NCBI GenBank assembly: GCA_963742205.1 | Contig: CAVUKZ010000009.1 | Location: 310,001-374,000, forward strand | DNA: 64,000 nucleotides | Direction: 5' to 3' | From: WHSW01 sp963742205 | GTDB taxonomy: Bacteria; Actinomycetota; Thermoleophilia; Solirubrobacterales; 70-9 | Shown: positions 16,548 to 25,632 of the stretch, piece by piece | Position numbering within the stretch: position 1 is the stretch's first letter | Layout of the letters: each line of letters opens with the position of its first letter | The notes under the pieces: generated by a model | What the model saw: only the letters and a program-made list of their open reading frames with translations | Told to the model about the DNA's origin: nothing | Database searches by the model: none | Translations under genes and position numbers: made by a program

Positions 16548-17133
16548 GAACGCCGCCGCCTCACCCGTCTCCGGCCGGATCGCGGGGAGCTCACAGGCGG
16601 TGCTGGTGGTCGACGACGACGGCGCCCTGATCGAGGCGAGCCTCGGCGCGTGCAGGCTGCTCGGGGTCTCCCGGTCCGACATCGTCGGCCGCCGGATCGA
16701 GTCGCTGTTCGAACCGGACTCGAGCGAGCGGTTCGCCGCCGCATGGCCGGCCCTGAGGGCCGGCGGCAGCGCCGGCTCCGGGCCGTTCGCGCTCGAGGCC
16801 CCGGCGAGCGTGGTCGAGGTCGGGCTCATGGTGACCGCGCGGATCCTGCCGTCACGTCACCTGGTGGCCTTCGAGCCCGCGGGCGGCAGCGAGCGGCAGG
16901 GCGCAGGGCCCCGCGTGGGGCTGCGCGCGGTGCGCGAGCCCTCCGCTCGCGAGCGCGAGATCCTCGCGCTGCTCGCCGAGGGGGCGACCGACGGCCAGAT
17001 CGCCGAGCGGCTGGAGCTCTCGCCCGCGACGGTCCAGACCCACGTCCGCAACGCCAAGGCAAAGCTCGGGGCCCGGACCAGGGCGCAGGCCGTGGCGATG
17101 GCCCTGCAGCGCGGGCTGATCGGCGCGTCCTGA
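16540..17133 (+). CDS. PAS-like domain plus LuxR HTH regulator
   Basis: A GTG at 16540 with CCAGGAA upstream gives 197 residues and overlaps the preceding gene by 8 bases. Residues 15-110 resemble a PAS sensor (AVLVVDDDGALIEASLGACR, VSRSDIVGRRIESLFEPDSS). The HTH (SAREREILALLAEGATDGQI, SPATVQTHVRNAKAKLGA) is close to that in the LuxR-GAF protein at 13679. Its position suggests it regulates the exopolysaccharide operon or its own expression. Confidence 0.85.
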   Translation: MAENAAASPVSGRIAGSSQAVLVVDDDGALIEASLGACRLLGVSRSDIVGRRIESLFEPDSSERFAAAWPALRAGGSAGSGPFALEAPASVVEVGLMVTARILPSRHLVAFEPAGGSERQGAGPRVGLRAVREPSAREREILALLAEGATDGQIAERLELSPATVQTHVRNAKAKLGARTRAQAVAMALQRGLIGAS

Positions 17134-17134
17134 G

Positions 17135-19135
17135 CTAGGCCGGCGCGACGGGCACCTGGAGCCGCTTGGCGAGCGCCTGGATCTGCACGTCGAGCGGATT
17201 GAGTTCGAGCGCTTGGCGGATCTGCTCGCGGGCCGCCGCGCGGTCGGAGCGCATCAGCAGCTCCGCCAGCAGGTAGTGGGTCGCCCATTCCTCGGGTCGC
17301 TTCGCCTCCGCCTCCCGGAAGGCGGCGAGCGCGCGCTCGCGGTCGCCGCTCGCCTGGGCGATCGAGCCCTCGGCGAGCAACGGACGGTCGCTGAGCCGGT
17401 TCAGCGAGGCGGCGTGATCGAGGTCCTCATAGGCCCGCGGCAGGTCGGTGCGCCACTCGGCGTAGGCGTCGTCGACGTAGCGCTGGGAGAGGAACGGGGG
17501 CACGGCGCTCACCGCGAGCAGGACGAGGGCGACGACGATGCCGATGCGCAGCGGCGAGCGCCCGCGCGATCGCACCTGTGCGCGCACCGCGGGCGCGCAG
17601 GCGCAACCAAGCAAACCAAGGGTCGGCGCGGTGACCGCCGGATAGGGCCAGAACCAGTCGACCGAGGTGTGGACTAACCAATAGGCGGCGCTGGCGAGCG
17701 CGACCGCCGCGAGGGCGGCCGCCGACGGCCCGAGCCGTCGCGCGCGCAGCACCCCGAGCACGGCCGCCACGATCGCGACGACGAAGAGCCCGAGGCCGAC
17801 GATCCCGAGCTCGGAGAGGATCTCCATCTCGACGCTGTGGGCGTCGCGCAGGTTCTGCGACGGCGCGCGCCGCTTCTCCAGATAGGAGTACTGATAGCCG
17901 CCGCCGCCGTCGCCGCGCAGCAGGTCGTCGCCGGCGTCGCTGAGCGCCACCCGCCAGGCGTCGTAGCGGTTCGAGCCGAGGTTGACGACGAAGCGGCTTG
18001 AGTTCTGCGAGAGGTCGGGCGTGCCGCTGTGCTGGAACTCGTCGATCCGATCGGAGGTCCACTGGACCGGGTTGCCGACCGCGACGACGAAGCCGATCGC
18101 CCCGGCGACCACCAGCCCTGCGAGCCCGACGGCGATGGCCCGGTTGCCCCGTGGGGTTGTGCTGCCGAGGCCAGGGAGGCGGCGCTCGAACGCCGCCGCC
18201 GCGCCCCCGAGGGCGATCGCGATGATCGAGGTCAGGGCGCTCATCGCGGCCGCGTGTTGCATCTCGTCCGTGAGCCCCGGCAGCCGGTCGCCGGCCTCGC
18301 CCGCCGCGTGGTAGAGCGACGTCAGCGCCGGCAGGATCCCGAGGGCGGGCAGCACCGCCAGCGCCAGCCAGCACAGCGCCCGCACGCGGTACGGCGACGC
18401 GACGAGGTAGACGAACAGCGCAACGAGCATCGCCGGGATCGAGGCGCGGCTCTGCGAGAGCAGCAGGAGGTCGATGCAGAGTGTCGCCGAGCCCAGCGAG
18501 ACCGCGCGCAGCCGCCAGTCGAGGTCCCGGTCTGAGGCGAGCCCGAGCGCGGGGAACATGGCGATGGCGAAGAACGCCGCGTTCGCGTTGCGATAGCCGA
18601 GCGGGTAGTCAAGCGTGCCGTCGGTCTCGAGCACGTCGAGCGCGCGGTCGGCGCCGTGCAGCGCGATGATCGTCGCCACGCCGGCGAACGCCCCGGCGAA
18701 GGCGAGCGGCAGCAGCGAGAGCTTCATCCGCGGGCCGAGCAGGTTGCAGACCACGATCCCGAGCCCGAACGCGAGCGCGTAGACGCCGATCCGCTGGGCG
18801 TCGCCGACGGCGGTGTCCGGCGCCGGGCTCCACAGCGCCGAGGCGAGCGACCAAAGCGCGAGCAGGACGAGCGCCACGAGGGCGACGATCACCGACTTCG
18901 AGAGCCTGAGGTCGAGCCTCAGGGGCGCGAAGCCGATCAGCAGAACCGCGCCCGCACAGAGCAGGACCGTGCCGGGCAGCAGGACGACGGCGAAGTAGGC
19001 GCCGTCCTGCCACGCCCACCAGGCCCAGGTGACGCCGAGAAGCAGGAGGCCGATCCCGCCCGCGAGGCTGAGCCTCGAACGCGGCTCGTTATCGGGCGCG
19101 CCGGCGCCTGCGGGCGAGGGTGGGGCGTCGGACAC
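17135..19135 (-). CDS. O-antigen ligase-like membrane protein with C-terminal TPR segment
   Basis: 666 residues with about 12-13 hydrophobic helices. The large loop (about residues 345-440) contains SSRFVVNLGSNRYDAWRVAL and DAHSVEMEILSELGIVG, matching the O-antigen ligase/Wzy family loop with its His and Arg residues. The last 130 residues are soluble and helical (ASLNRLSDRPLLAEGSIAQA, ALAAFREAEAKRPEEWATHY), TPR-like. It probably ligates or polymerises a glycan on the outer face. It converges with the PAS-LuxR gene and faces away from the coiled-coil gene at 19190. Confidence 0.82.
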   Translation of the reverse strand: MSDAPPSPAGAGAPDNEPRSRLSLAGGIGLLLLGVTWAWWAWQDGAYFAVVLLPGTVLLCAGAVLLIGFAPLRLDLRLSKSVIVALVALVLLALWSLASALWSPAPDTAVGDAQRIGVYALAFGLGIVVCNLLGPRMKLSLLPLAFAGAFAGVATIIALHGADRALDVLETDGTLDYPLGYRNANAAFFAIAMFPALGLASDRDLDWRLRAVSLGSATLCIDLLLLSQSRASIPAMLVALFVYLVASPYRVRALCWLALAVLPALGILPALTSLYHAAGEAGDRLPGLTDEMQHAAAMSALTSIIAIALGGAAAAFERRLPGLGSTTPRGNRAIAVGLAGLVVAGAIGFVVAVGNPVQWTSDRIDEFQHSGTPDLSQNSSRFVVNLGSNRYDAWRVALSDAGDDLLRGDGGGGYQYSYLEKRRAPSQNLRDAHSVEMEILSELGIVGLGLFVVAIVAAVLGVLRARRLGPSAAALAAVALASAAYWLVHTSVDWFWPYPAVTAPTLGLLGCACAPAVRAQVRSRGRSPLRIGIVVALVLLAVSAVPPFLSQRYVDDAYAEWRTDLPRAYEDLDHAASLNRLSDRPLLAEGSIAQASGDRERALAAFREAEAKRPEEWATHYLLAELLMRSDRAAAREQIRQALELNPLDVQIQALAKRLQVPVAPA

Positions 19136-19189
19136 GAACGCACCGTAATGCGCGCGGCGGCGCCGCGGGAGTTACCGTGGGGATCGGCG

Positions 19190-20224
19190 ATGGATGGAGA
19201 CGGCGAGAGCGGCCGCGCGCCGGAGGTGAGCCGAGCGGAGCTCGACGCCGAGATCCGGCGCCGGGTCAAACGCGTTGCGAAACGGCTCGACAAGCGGGCC
19301 AAGGCCGAGCGCAAGGAGACGAAGCGCCGGCGCAAGCAGGCCGTTGCCGCGATCCGCGAGGAGCTTCACGCCGATGTCGCCAAGCGGGTCCGGAAGGCCA
19401 AGCGGCGCTTGGCGCGTGGCCTCGACGAGCGCCTGGCGGAGGCGATCGACGAGCTCGGCTCGCGGCTTGACGAGCGGCGCGACCGCGAGCTCGAGGCCAC
19501 CCGTGAGGCGGTGCGCGGGGAGCTCGAGCGCGCCGAGGCAGAGCTGGCCCGGCTGCGGACCGAGGGCGAGGCCGCGATCGCCACGGCCACTCGCGAGCAC
19601 GCGCGCGACGCTGAGTCCGCAGGGGTTGTCGCGGCCGAGGCCGCCGCTGCGGCGGCCGAGGAGCGCCTGCGTCGGGCGTCGGCGAGCCAGCTGGCGGAGG
19701 TCGAGGCGCACACGGCCGGGGCGCGCGCGCAGATCGACGAGTACGCGAATCGCACCCTTTCGCGCAAGGCTCGCCGGCAGGAGCTGAAGCTGGCGCGCCA
19801 GGAGCGCGAGCGCCGGATCCGGGCGGCGGAGCGGCGGGTCGAGGCGCGCGGCGAGGCGATCCTCACGCACGCCCGGGCCGAGCTCGACCAGATCCGGGAC
19901 GACATCCGCACGCTCGCCGCACAGGCGGAGGAGCGGGTCTCGCAGACCGGCCGGGTCGCGGAGTCGATGTTGCTCGCCCGAGCTCACGCCGCGAGCGCCG
20001 AGGCCGGGCGGGAGCTGCGGGCGACCGCGGCCGAGATCGCACGCGTGATCGCCCAGGAGGCGAGCGTCGCCGACGCCCAGGAGCGGCTCGAGGGCGCGCT
20101 GGCGCGCCTGCGGGCGACCGATCAACGCCTGCGCGCCTCGGACGAGCGCACGAGGCGCGCGCTGGGGCACCTCGAGGCCGTCCCCGACGTCGTCGAGCCC
20201 GAGGCCGCGGACGGGCGCGATTAG
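19190..20224 (+). CDS. Long coiled-coil protein of unknown function
   Basis: 344 residues from ATG 19190 (GGGGATCGGCG before it). Apart from short ends, the sequence is highly charged helix (RRVKRVAKRLDKRAKAERKE, ELEATREAVRGELERAEAEL), with no signal peptide or membrane segment. A basic first 90 residues and an acidic centre are visible. It may be a DivIVA-like or nucleoid/cytoskeletal scaffold. No motif allows a firmer call. It overlaps the end of sixA on the other strand by 4 bases. Confidence 0.62.
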   Translation: MDGDGESGRAPEVSRAELDAEIRRRVKRVAKRLDKRAKAERKETKRRRKQAVAAIREELHADVAKRVRKAKRRLARGLDERLAEAIDELGSRLDERRDRELEATREAVRGELERAEAELARLRTEGEAAIATATREHARDAESAGVVAAEAAAAAAEERLRRASASQLAEVEAHTAGARAQIDEYANRTLSRKARRQELKLARQERERRIRAAERRVEARGEAILTHARAELDQIRDDIRTLAAQAEERVSQTGRVAESMLLARAHAASAEAGRELRATAAEIARVIAQEASVADAQERLEGALARLRATDQRLRASDERTRRALGHLEAVPDVVEPEAADGRD

Positions 20225-20667
20225 GGCCGCTGCGGGGCGCCCGCGAGCAGGTCGATCTGCTTCGGGTGCAGGAGGGCGAGCAGGGTGGACCCCTCGATCG
20301 CCGCCAGGCCGCCCTTCTTCATCTCCACGTGCCCCCCGGTCGCGACCTGGATCGCGCGTGAGAGATCGGGCTCGTGGCCGACGAGGAGGACGTCGCCGCG
20401 CCCGGCGGCGACCGCTGCGGGGTCGAAGTCGCCGCCGCGCAGGGACTCGTCCACCTCCGGCTCGAGGCCGAGGGCCGCGCAGGCGAGGTGCGCCGTCTGC
20501 AGGGCTCGCAGTTTGGGGCTGGTCAGACACACGTCGATGCTCTCGCCGAGCGCGGCGAGCGCGGCCCCAGCAGCGCGCGCCTGGCGCTCGCCGTTCTCGG
20601 TCAGCGGGCGCGACGCGTCGTCGGGGGCGTCGTTGGTGGCGTCACCGTGGCGCAGGAGCCAGATCAC
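20221..20667 (-). CDS. sixA: Phosphohistidine phosphatase SixA family
   Basis: A GTG at 20667 gives 148 residues beginning VIWLLRHGDATNDAPDD. The RHG motif carries the catalytic His. RPLTENGERQARAAGAAL, LTSPKLRALQTAHLA and LLVGHEPDLSRA complete the histidine-phosphatase pattern of SixA. It removes phosphate from phosphohistidine or small phosphoesters. The gene is divergent from dnaE, with about 70 bases between starts. Confidence 0.88.
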   Translation of the reverse strand: MIWLLRHGDATNDAPDDASRPLTENGERQARAAGAALAALGESIDVCLTSPKLRALQTAHLACAALGLEPEVDESLRGGDFDPAAVAAGRGDVLLVGHEPDLSRAIQVATGGHVEMKKGGLAAIEGSTLLALLHPKQIDLLAGAPQRP

Positions 20668-20737
20668 GGTCGGCGGATCGTCGCAGTTAGCGAGTTGGAG
20701 GGTCGATGGCGACCGATCGGATTGCGATGATCGGCGG

Positions 20738-23700
20738 GTGAGCGGGACCGCGGCCCACCTGCATGTCCACAGCGAGTATTCGCTGCTCGACGGCGCCTGC
20801 AAGATCGAGGCGATGGCGGCACGGGCCGCCGAGCTCGACATGCCGGCGCTCGGGCTCACGGACCACGGGGTGATGAACGGCGCGGTCGAGCACTACAAGG
20901 CCTGCCGCAAGCACGATGTCAAGCCGATTCTCGGCCTCGAGGCCTACCTGGTGGACGACCGCAAGGCCGAGGGGCGCGTGGAGCGCAACCACCTGACCCT
21001 GCTCGCCGCCGACGACACGGGCTTTCGCAACCTCGTCAAGCTGACGTCGGGCGGCTTCCTCGAGGGCTTCAAGCGCGGCAAGGCGAACGTCGACATGGAA
21101 CTGCTCGGCCGCCACGCGGAGGGCGTGATCGCGCTCACCGGCTGCCTGCAGTCGCGCTTCTGCCGGCGTCTGGTCGAGGAGCGCCCGGCCGACGCCCGCG
21201 CCCACCTCGATGACCTCGTCCAGGTCTTCGGGCCTGAGGACGTCTACTTCGAGGTCCAGGAGAACGGCATCCCCGAGCAGGCGAAGGCGAACGAGGGGAT
21301 CGAGCGCTACGCGCGCGAGCTCGGCCGGCCGCTCGTGGCGACGGCCGACGTTCACTACCTGCGGCGCGAGGACTACGACAACCACGCCGCTCTGCTCTGC
21401 GTGCAGACGAAGTCGACCCTCGAGCAGCCGAAGCTGACCTTCGACACCAACGAGTTCTTCCTCAAGAGCCCGGCGGAGATGGCGGAGTCGTTTACGGCCT
21501 GGCCGGAGGCGGTGCCGACGACGCTGGAGATCGCGGAGCGCTGCAACGTCGAGATCGAGCTCGGCAAGCTGCTCCTGCCGAAGTTCCCGACGCCGAACGG
21601 CGAGGAGCCGGGCCAGATGCTGCGGCGGCTGCTCGACGAGGGGCTGCGGCGCCGCTACGGCGACCCGATCCCGGCCGCAGCGCGCGAGCGAGCCGACTTC
21701 GAGCTCGGGGTGATCGCCGAGATGGGCTTCGAGTCCTACTTCCTGATCGTGTGGGACTTCGTCAACTACGCGAAGCAAAACGGGGTCGCCGTCGGTCCTG
21801 GGCGTGGCTCGGCGGCCGGCTCGATCGTCGCCTACGCCCTCAACATCACCGACCTCGACCCGCTGGCCAACGACCTGCTGTTCGAGCGCTTCCTCAACCC
21901 GGCGCGCAAGTCGATGCCCGACATCGACATCGACTTCTCAGTCCGCGGACGCGAGCGGGTGATCCGCTACGTCCAGGACAAGTACGGGCGCGAGTCGGTC
22001 GCTCAGATCATCACCTTCGGCAAGATGGCGCCGCGGGCGGCGACCCGTGATGCGGCGCGGGTGCTCGGCTACGACTACGCCACCGGCGACCGGACCGCGA
22101 AGCTGATCCCGGAGCCGATCATGGGGCGCAGCCCGAGCTTCGCCGATTGCCTGAAGCCCGGGCAGGACCTGCGCAAGGCGGTCGACGCCGACCGCGACAC
22201 GAAGCGGATCGTCGAGGTGGCGAAGGGGCTGGAGGGGATCGTCCGCAACAACTCGATCCACGCCGCCGCGGTCGTAATCGCGGACCGGCCGCTGGACGAG
22301 ATCGTCCCGCTGCAGCTCGCGGAGGACCGCGGTGCGCCGGCGGCCCAGGGCACGAACGGCAAGCCCGAGCGCCAGTACAAGATCGTCACCCAGTACTCGA
22401 TGGGGCCGATCGAGGAGATCGGCCTGCTGAAGATGGACTTCCTCGGGCTGCGCAACCTCGACGTGATCGAGGACGCGGTCGACATCATCCGCCGCTCGCG
22501 CGGCGTGGAGATCGAGATGGAGTCGATCCCGCTCGACGACGCGAAGACCTACGACATGCTCGCGCGCGGCGACTCCGTCGGCGTGTTCCAGCTCGAGTCC
22601 GAGGGCATGCAGGAGGCGCTCAGGCAGATCCGGCCGACCGAGTTCAACGACATCATCGCGATCGGTGCCCTGTACCGGCCCGGCGCGATGCGGTTCATCC
22701 CGGACTACGCGCGCGGCAAGCGCAACCCGTCCTCGATCACCTACCAGGACCAGCGCCTGCGCCCGATCACCGAGGAGACCTACGGCTGCTGCATCTACCA
22801 GGAGCAGCTGATGGAGATCTCGAAGCAGGTGGCCGGCTTCACGCCGGCCGAGGCGGACGACCTCCGCAAGGCCGTCGGGAAGAAGAAGCGCGACCTGATG
22901 GCGACGATGGAGGGCAAGTTCCTCCAGGGCTGCTCAGCGTCCGGCACCGAGGGGCGGGTGGCGAAGGACCTGTGGTCGCTGATGACCGCCGCCGCCGACT
23001 ACTCGTTCAACAAGTCCCACGCGGCGTGCTACGCCCTGATCTCGTACCGGACCGCCTACCTCAAGGCGAACTACCCGGCCGAGTACATGGCGGCCGTGAT
23101 CTCCTCGGTGATGTCGACCAAGGACAAGGTCCCGTTCTTCGTCAACAAGTGCAACGCGATGGAGATCGAGGTGTTGCCGCCCGACGTCAACTCCTCCGAC
23201 CACGGGTTCGTGGTCTCGGGCAACTCGATCCGCTTCGGGCTCGACGCGGTCAAGAACGTCGGCCACGCGGTCGTCGAGACGATCATCGCCTCGCGCGAGG
23301 GCGAGGGCCCCTTCGAGTCGATCTGGGACTTCTGCGAGCGCGTCGACGCCCGGGCGGTCAACAAACGGGCGATCGAGTGCCTGGTCAAGTGCGGAGCGCT
23401 GGACTCGACCGGCGACCCGCGCCGCGGGATGCTCGAGGTCCTGGCCCAGGCGCAATCCGCGGGGCAGAAGGCGCAGGAGGATTCGCGCCGCGGCCAGGGC
23501 TCGATCTTCGATCTCGACGACGGCGGCGGCTCGGACTCGCCGGCCACGGCGGCGTTCGCCGGCCCGCAGCACCCGCCGGTCCCCGCCGAGGAGTTCGACC
23601 AGCGCGAGAAGCTGCGGCTCGAGAAGGAGACGCTGGGGACGTTCGTCTCCGCCCACCCGCTGGGCGAGGTCGGCGACGCGCTGCGCGCGCGGGTCGAGCG

Positions 23701-24256
23701 GCCGCTGTCGACGGTCTCGGGGCTGGCCGACGGCGCCTGGGTGACGGTCGGCGGGATCGTCGCCGAGGCCAAGAAGGTCCGCACCCGCCGCGGCGGCTAC
23801 GTGATGTTCGCGGGCCTCGACGACCTCGAGGGCAGGCTCGACCTGTTCGTCCGCGACGCCGCGTCCGAGCCCGCTGAGGTGCTGGAGCTCGACCGGGTGG
23901 TCGTCGTCCGGGGCCGGATCGAGAAGGGGGAGGAGGGCAAGCTCAGCCTCAACGTCCAGGAGGCGGAGCCGTTCGAGCCCGGCGCCTCGGAGCTCGCGGC
24001 CGCGAAGGCGATCCGCGAGCGCGCCGCCGAGCCGCTTCTGCTGAAGATCGACGCCGCCGCCTTCGGCGCCGGGCTGATCGACGAGCTCAAGGCGGTCTTC
24101 GGCGACTTCCCCGGAGAAAACGAGGTTCTGCTCGAGATGCGCACGCGCGACGGCGTGCGCCGGCTGCGCTTCGGCACCGACTACCGCGTCGCCCCCTCGG
24201 CGGCGCTGCGGGCGGAATTAGATCAATTGCTCGGCCCAGCCTCCCTGGCTGCGTGA
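20738..24256 (+). CDS. dnaE: DNA polymerase III alpha subunit
   Basis: 1172 residues from GTG 20738, the first start that gives the normal PHP opening AHLHVHSEYSLLDGACKI; earlier starts add a non-homologous tail crossing sixA. The PHP domain (1-270) is followed by the polymerase core with PGRGSAAGSIVAYAL and the catalytic PDIDIDFSVRGRERV. The helix-hairpin-helix and OB-fold parts are near the end (VTVGGIVAEAKKVRTRRGGY). It is the replicative polymerase of the DnaE1 type. Intact over 3.5 kb, in contrast with the broken small genes elsewhere. Confidence 0.97.
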   Translation: MSGTAAHLHVHSEYSLLDGACKIEAMAARAAELDMPALGLTDHGVMNGAVEHYKACRKHDVKPILGLEAYLVDDRKAEGRVERNHLTLLAADDTGFRNLVKLTSGGFLEGFKRGKANVDMELLGRHAEGVIALTGCLQSRFCRRLVEERPADARAHLDDLVQVFGPEDVYFEVQENGIPEQAKANEGIERYARELGRPLVATADVHYLRREDYDNHAALLCVQTKSTLEQPKLTFDTNEFFLKSPAEMAESFTAWPEAVPTTLEIAERCNVEIELGKLLLPKFPTPNGEEPGQMLRRLLDEGLRRRYGDPIPAAARERADFELGVIAEMGFESYFLIVWDFVNYAKQNGVAVGPGRGSAAGSIVAYALNITDLDPLANDLLFERFLNPARKSMPDIDIDFSVRGRERVIRYVQDKYGRESVAQIITFGKMAPRAATRDAARVLGYDYATGDRTAKLIPEPIMGRSPSFADCLKPGQDLRKAVDADRDTKRIVEVAKGLEGIVRNNSIHAAAVVIADRPLDEIVPLQLAEDRGAPAAQGTNGKPERQYKIVTQYSMGPIEEIGLLKMDFLGLRNLDVIEDAVDIIRRSRGVEIEMESIPLDDAKTYDMLARGDSVGVFQLESEGMQEALRQIRPTEFNDIIAIGALYRPGAMRFIPDYARGKRNPSSITYQDQRLRPITEETYGCCIYQEQLMEISKQVAGFTPAEADDLRKAVGKKKRDLMATMEGKFLQGCSASGTEGRVAKDLWSLMTAAADYSFNKSHAACYALISYRTAYLKANYPAEYMAAVISSVMSTKDKVPFFVNKCNAMEIEVLPPDVNSSDHGFVVSGNSIRFGLDAVKNVGHAVVETIIASREGEGPFESIWDFCERVDARAVNKRAIECLVKCGALDSTGDPRRGMLEVLAQAQSAGQKAQEDSRRGQGSIFDLDDGGGSDSPATAAFAGPQHPPVPAEEFDQREKLRLEKETLGTFVSAHPLGEVGDALRARVERPLSTVSGLADGAWVTVGGIVAEAKKVRTRRGGYVMFAGLDDLEGRLDLFVRDAASEPAEVLELDRVVVVRGRIEKGEEGKLSLNVQEAEPFEPGASELAAAKAIRERAAEPLLLKIDAAAFGAGLIDELKAVFGDFPGENEVLLEMRTRDGVRRLRFGTDYRVAPSAALRAELDQLLGPASLAA

Positions 24257-24273
24257 GCACCTAAACTTTCTCC

Positions 24274-24672
24274 GTGGCAACCGTCCAGCGATCCGGGACC
24301 CAGGCGAGTGAGTGTCGCCGCTGCCGCTCTTTCTGCGACAAGCTGATCGAGCCCCGTGGGTGCATCGAGCTGGGTTGCCGCTTCCTCTACAGCTACGAGG
24401 ACCAGCTCACCGGGGCGCAGTTCATGGGCTGCCTGCGCAAGGTCTTTCGCGCCGAGATCGACGTCGACATGTTCGAGCTCGCCGAGGCGGCGGGCGGCTT
24501 CGGCGGGATCAAGATGACCGGCGACCCACTGCCGCAATGCCAGTTCCGGGTCGAGCCTGCCTACGAGGGCGCCGGCCCGGCCTACTCGTGCGTCAACCCG
24601 CGCTTCTTCGACTGCACCGACGAGGGCCCGGAGGGGATCCGGGCCTTCGACCTCCGCAAGATCCTGGACTGA
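24274..24672 (+). CDS. Conserved cysteine-rich protein of unknown function
   Basis: 132 residues from GTG 24274, 17 bases after dnaE. Nine or more cysteines are arranged as CRRCRSFC, CIELGC, MGCLRKVF, QCQF and CVNPRFFDC, spaced like a metal-binding protein. There is no signal peptide, so it is probably cytoplasmic and may bind zinc or an iron-sulfur cluster. I do not recognise the family by name. Close spacing suggests co-transcription with dnaE. Confidence 0.65.
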   Translation: MATVQRSGTQASECRRCRSFCDKLIEPRGCIELGCRFLYSYEDQLTGAQFMGCLRKVFRAEIDVDMFELAEAAGGFGGIKMTGDPLPQCQFRVEPAYEGAGPAYSCVNPRFFDCTDEGPEGIRAFDLRKILD

Positions 24673-24762
24673 CCCGCGGCCCAACGTGCCAGCCCCGCCG
24701 AGCGCGGGCGGGGGTGCGGTCGAGCACAGGTCAAGGCCGACGACGTAGAGAGGTGGATCGAG

Positions 24763-25308
24763 ATGGGCAAGCTGCGCTGGCACACGATGATGAGCCTCGA
24801 CGGCTTCATCGCAGGTCGCGACGACGACATGCAATGGATGTCCGGGGTCGACGGCGGAGCGGGCGAGACGGTCGACGAGGTCCTGCGATCGACCGGAGCG
24901 TTGCTCGTCGGCAGGCGGACGCAGGACGTCGAGGACCGGCTTCAGCCCGGGTTCTACGGCGGCGCCTATCGCGGCCCGTTCTTCGTGCTCCGGCACGATC
25001 CCCCCGCCGAGCCCCCGGTCGTCAAGGGGGTCACGGGCCAGTTCCTGGACCTCGGCATCGAGGAGGCCGTAAGCGTCGCCAAGGAGGCGGCCGAAGGCGG
25101 CGACGTGGTCGTGCTCGGGGCGAACATCGCCCGGCAGTGTCTCGAGGCGGGGCTCCTGGACGAGATCATCGTCCACGTCGCTCCGGTCCTCGTCGGCGAG
25201 GGCGTCCGCCTTTTCGAGCGCTCCGGGAGCGAGGCGGTGAGGCTCGGGGCGATCTCCTCGGCGCAGGAGGGTGAGACGGCCGTCCTGCGTTGTTCGGTGA
25301 CGAGATGA
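24763..25308 (+). CDS. Dihydrofolate reductase-like / RibD C-terminal domain protein
   Basis: 181 residues. MGKLRWHTMMSLDGFIAGRD at the start, LLVGRRTQDV, a VVVLGANIARQCLEAGLLDE segment and IIVHVAPVLVGEGVRLFE are typical of the YyaP/YwjB group within the RibD_C superfamily. These are NADPH-dependent reductases of unclear substrate. AGGTGGATCGAG precedes the ATG. It is a stand-alone gene. Confidence 0.88.
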   Translation: MGKLRWHTMMSLDGFIAGRDDDMQWMSGVDGGAGETVDEVLRSTGALLVGRRTQDVEDRLQPGFYGGAYRGPFFVLRHDPPAEPPVVKGVTGQFLDLGIEEAVSVAKEAAEGGDVVVLGANIARQCLEAGLLDEIIVHVAPVLVGEGVRLFERSGSEAVRLGAISSAQEGETAVLRCSVTR

Positions 25309-25632
25309 GCGCCCGACGCCGGCTGGCCATGGCGACGCGGACGGTGATTTCGCAGGTAGGGGTGGAGGCGTGCGCCCTGCGTGACGTTCGTGCGCCTTCC
25401 GCGCGCTCCGGTCGACCACCCGCGCCGAGTGTCATCGCAACCACCTCAGAGGTGGTTCAGATGACACTCGGCGCGGCGAGGTCGCGCACGTCTCGATCCC
25501 GTTGCGCACGCGCCGCACGGCGCATGGACTCAGGCACATTCGCCCGCGCCCTCGCCAACTCCTGGCCTACCCAGCCAATCCCGGCTCGCGTCGCACTCGA
25601 CGCCCCGGACTCGGGCGCGTGGCGCGCCGTGC
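25309..25632. other. Gene-free stretch with a large palindrome
   Basis: No coding frame with convincing composition was found in these 324 bases. The main feature is the palindrome at 25422-25474. The right part is the downstream region of the response-regulator gene at 25633. Confidence 0.6.
25422..25474. repeat. 53-base near-perfect palindrome
   Basis: Two 26-base arms (25422-25447 and 25449-25474) are complementary except at two adjacent positions, with a single A between them. The outer half reads GCGCCGAGTGTCATC and the inner half AACCACCTC. RNA from either strand would form a very long hairpin. It lies between convergent genes, so it may be a bidirectional terminator without a U-tract, a REP-like repeat or a small mobile hairpin. 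Confidence 0.7.

Noticed and set aside
20285..20737. N-terminal extension of dnaE
   Set aside because: In frame but unlike the family, Arg/Ser-rich and overlapping sixA. GTG 20738 gives the standard PHP start.
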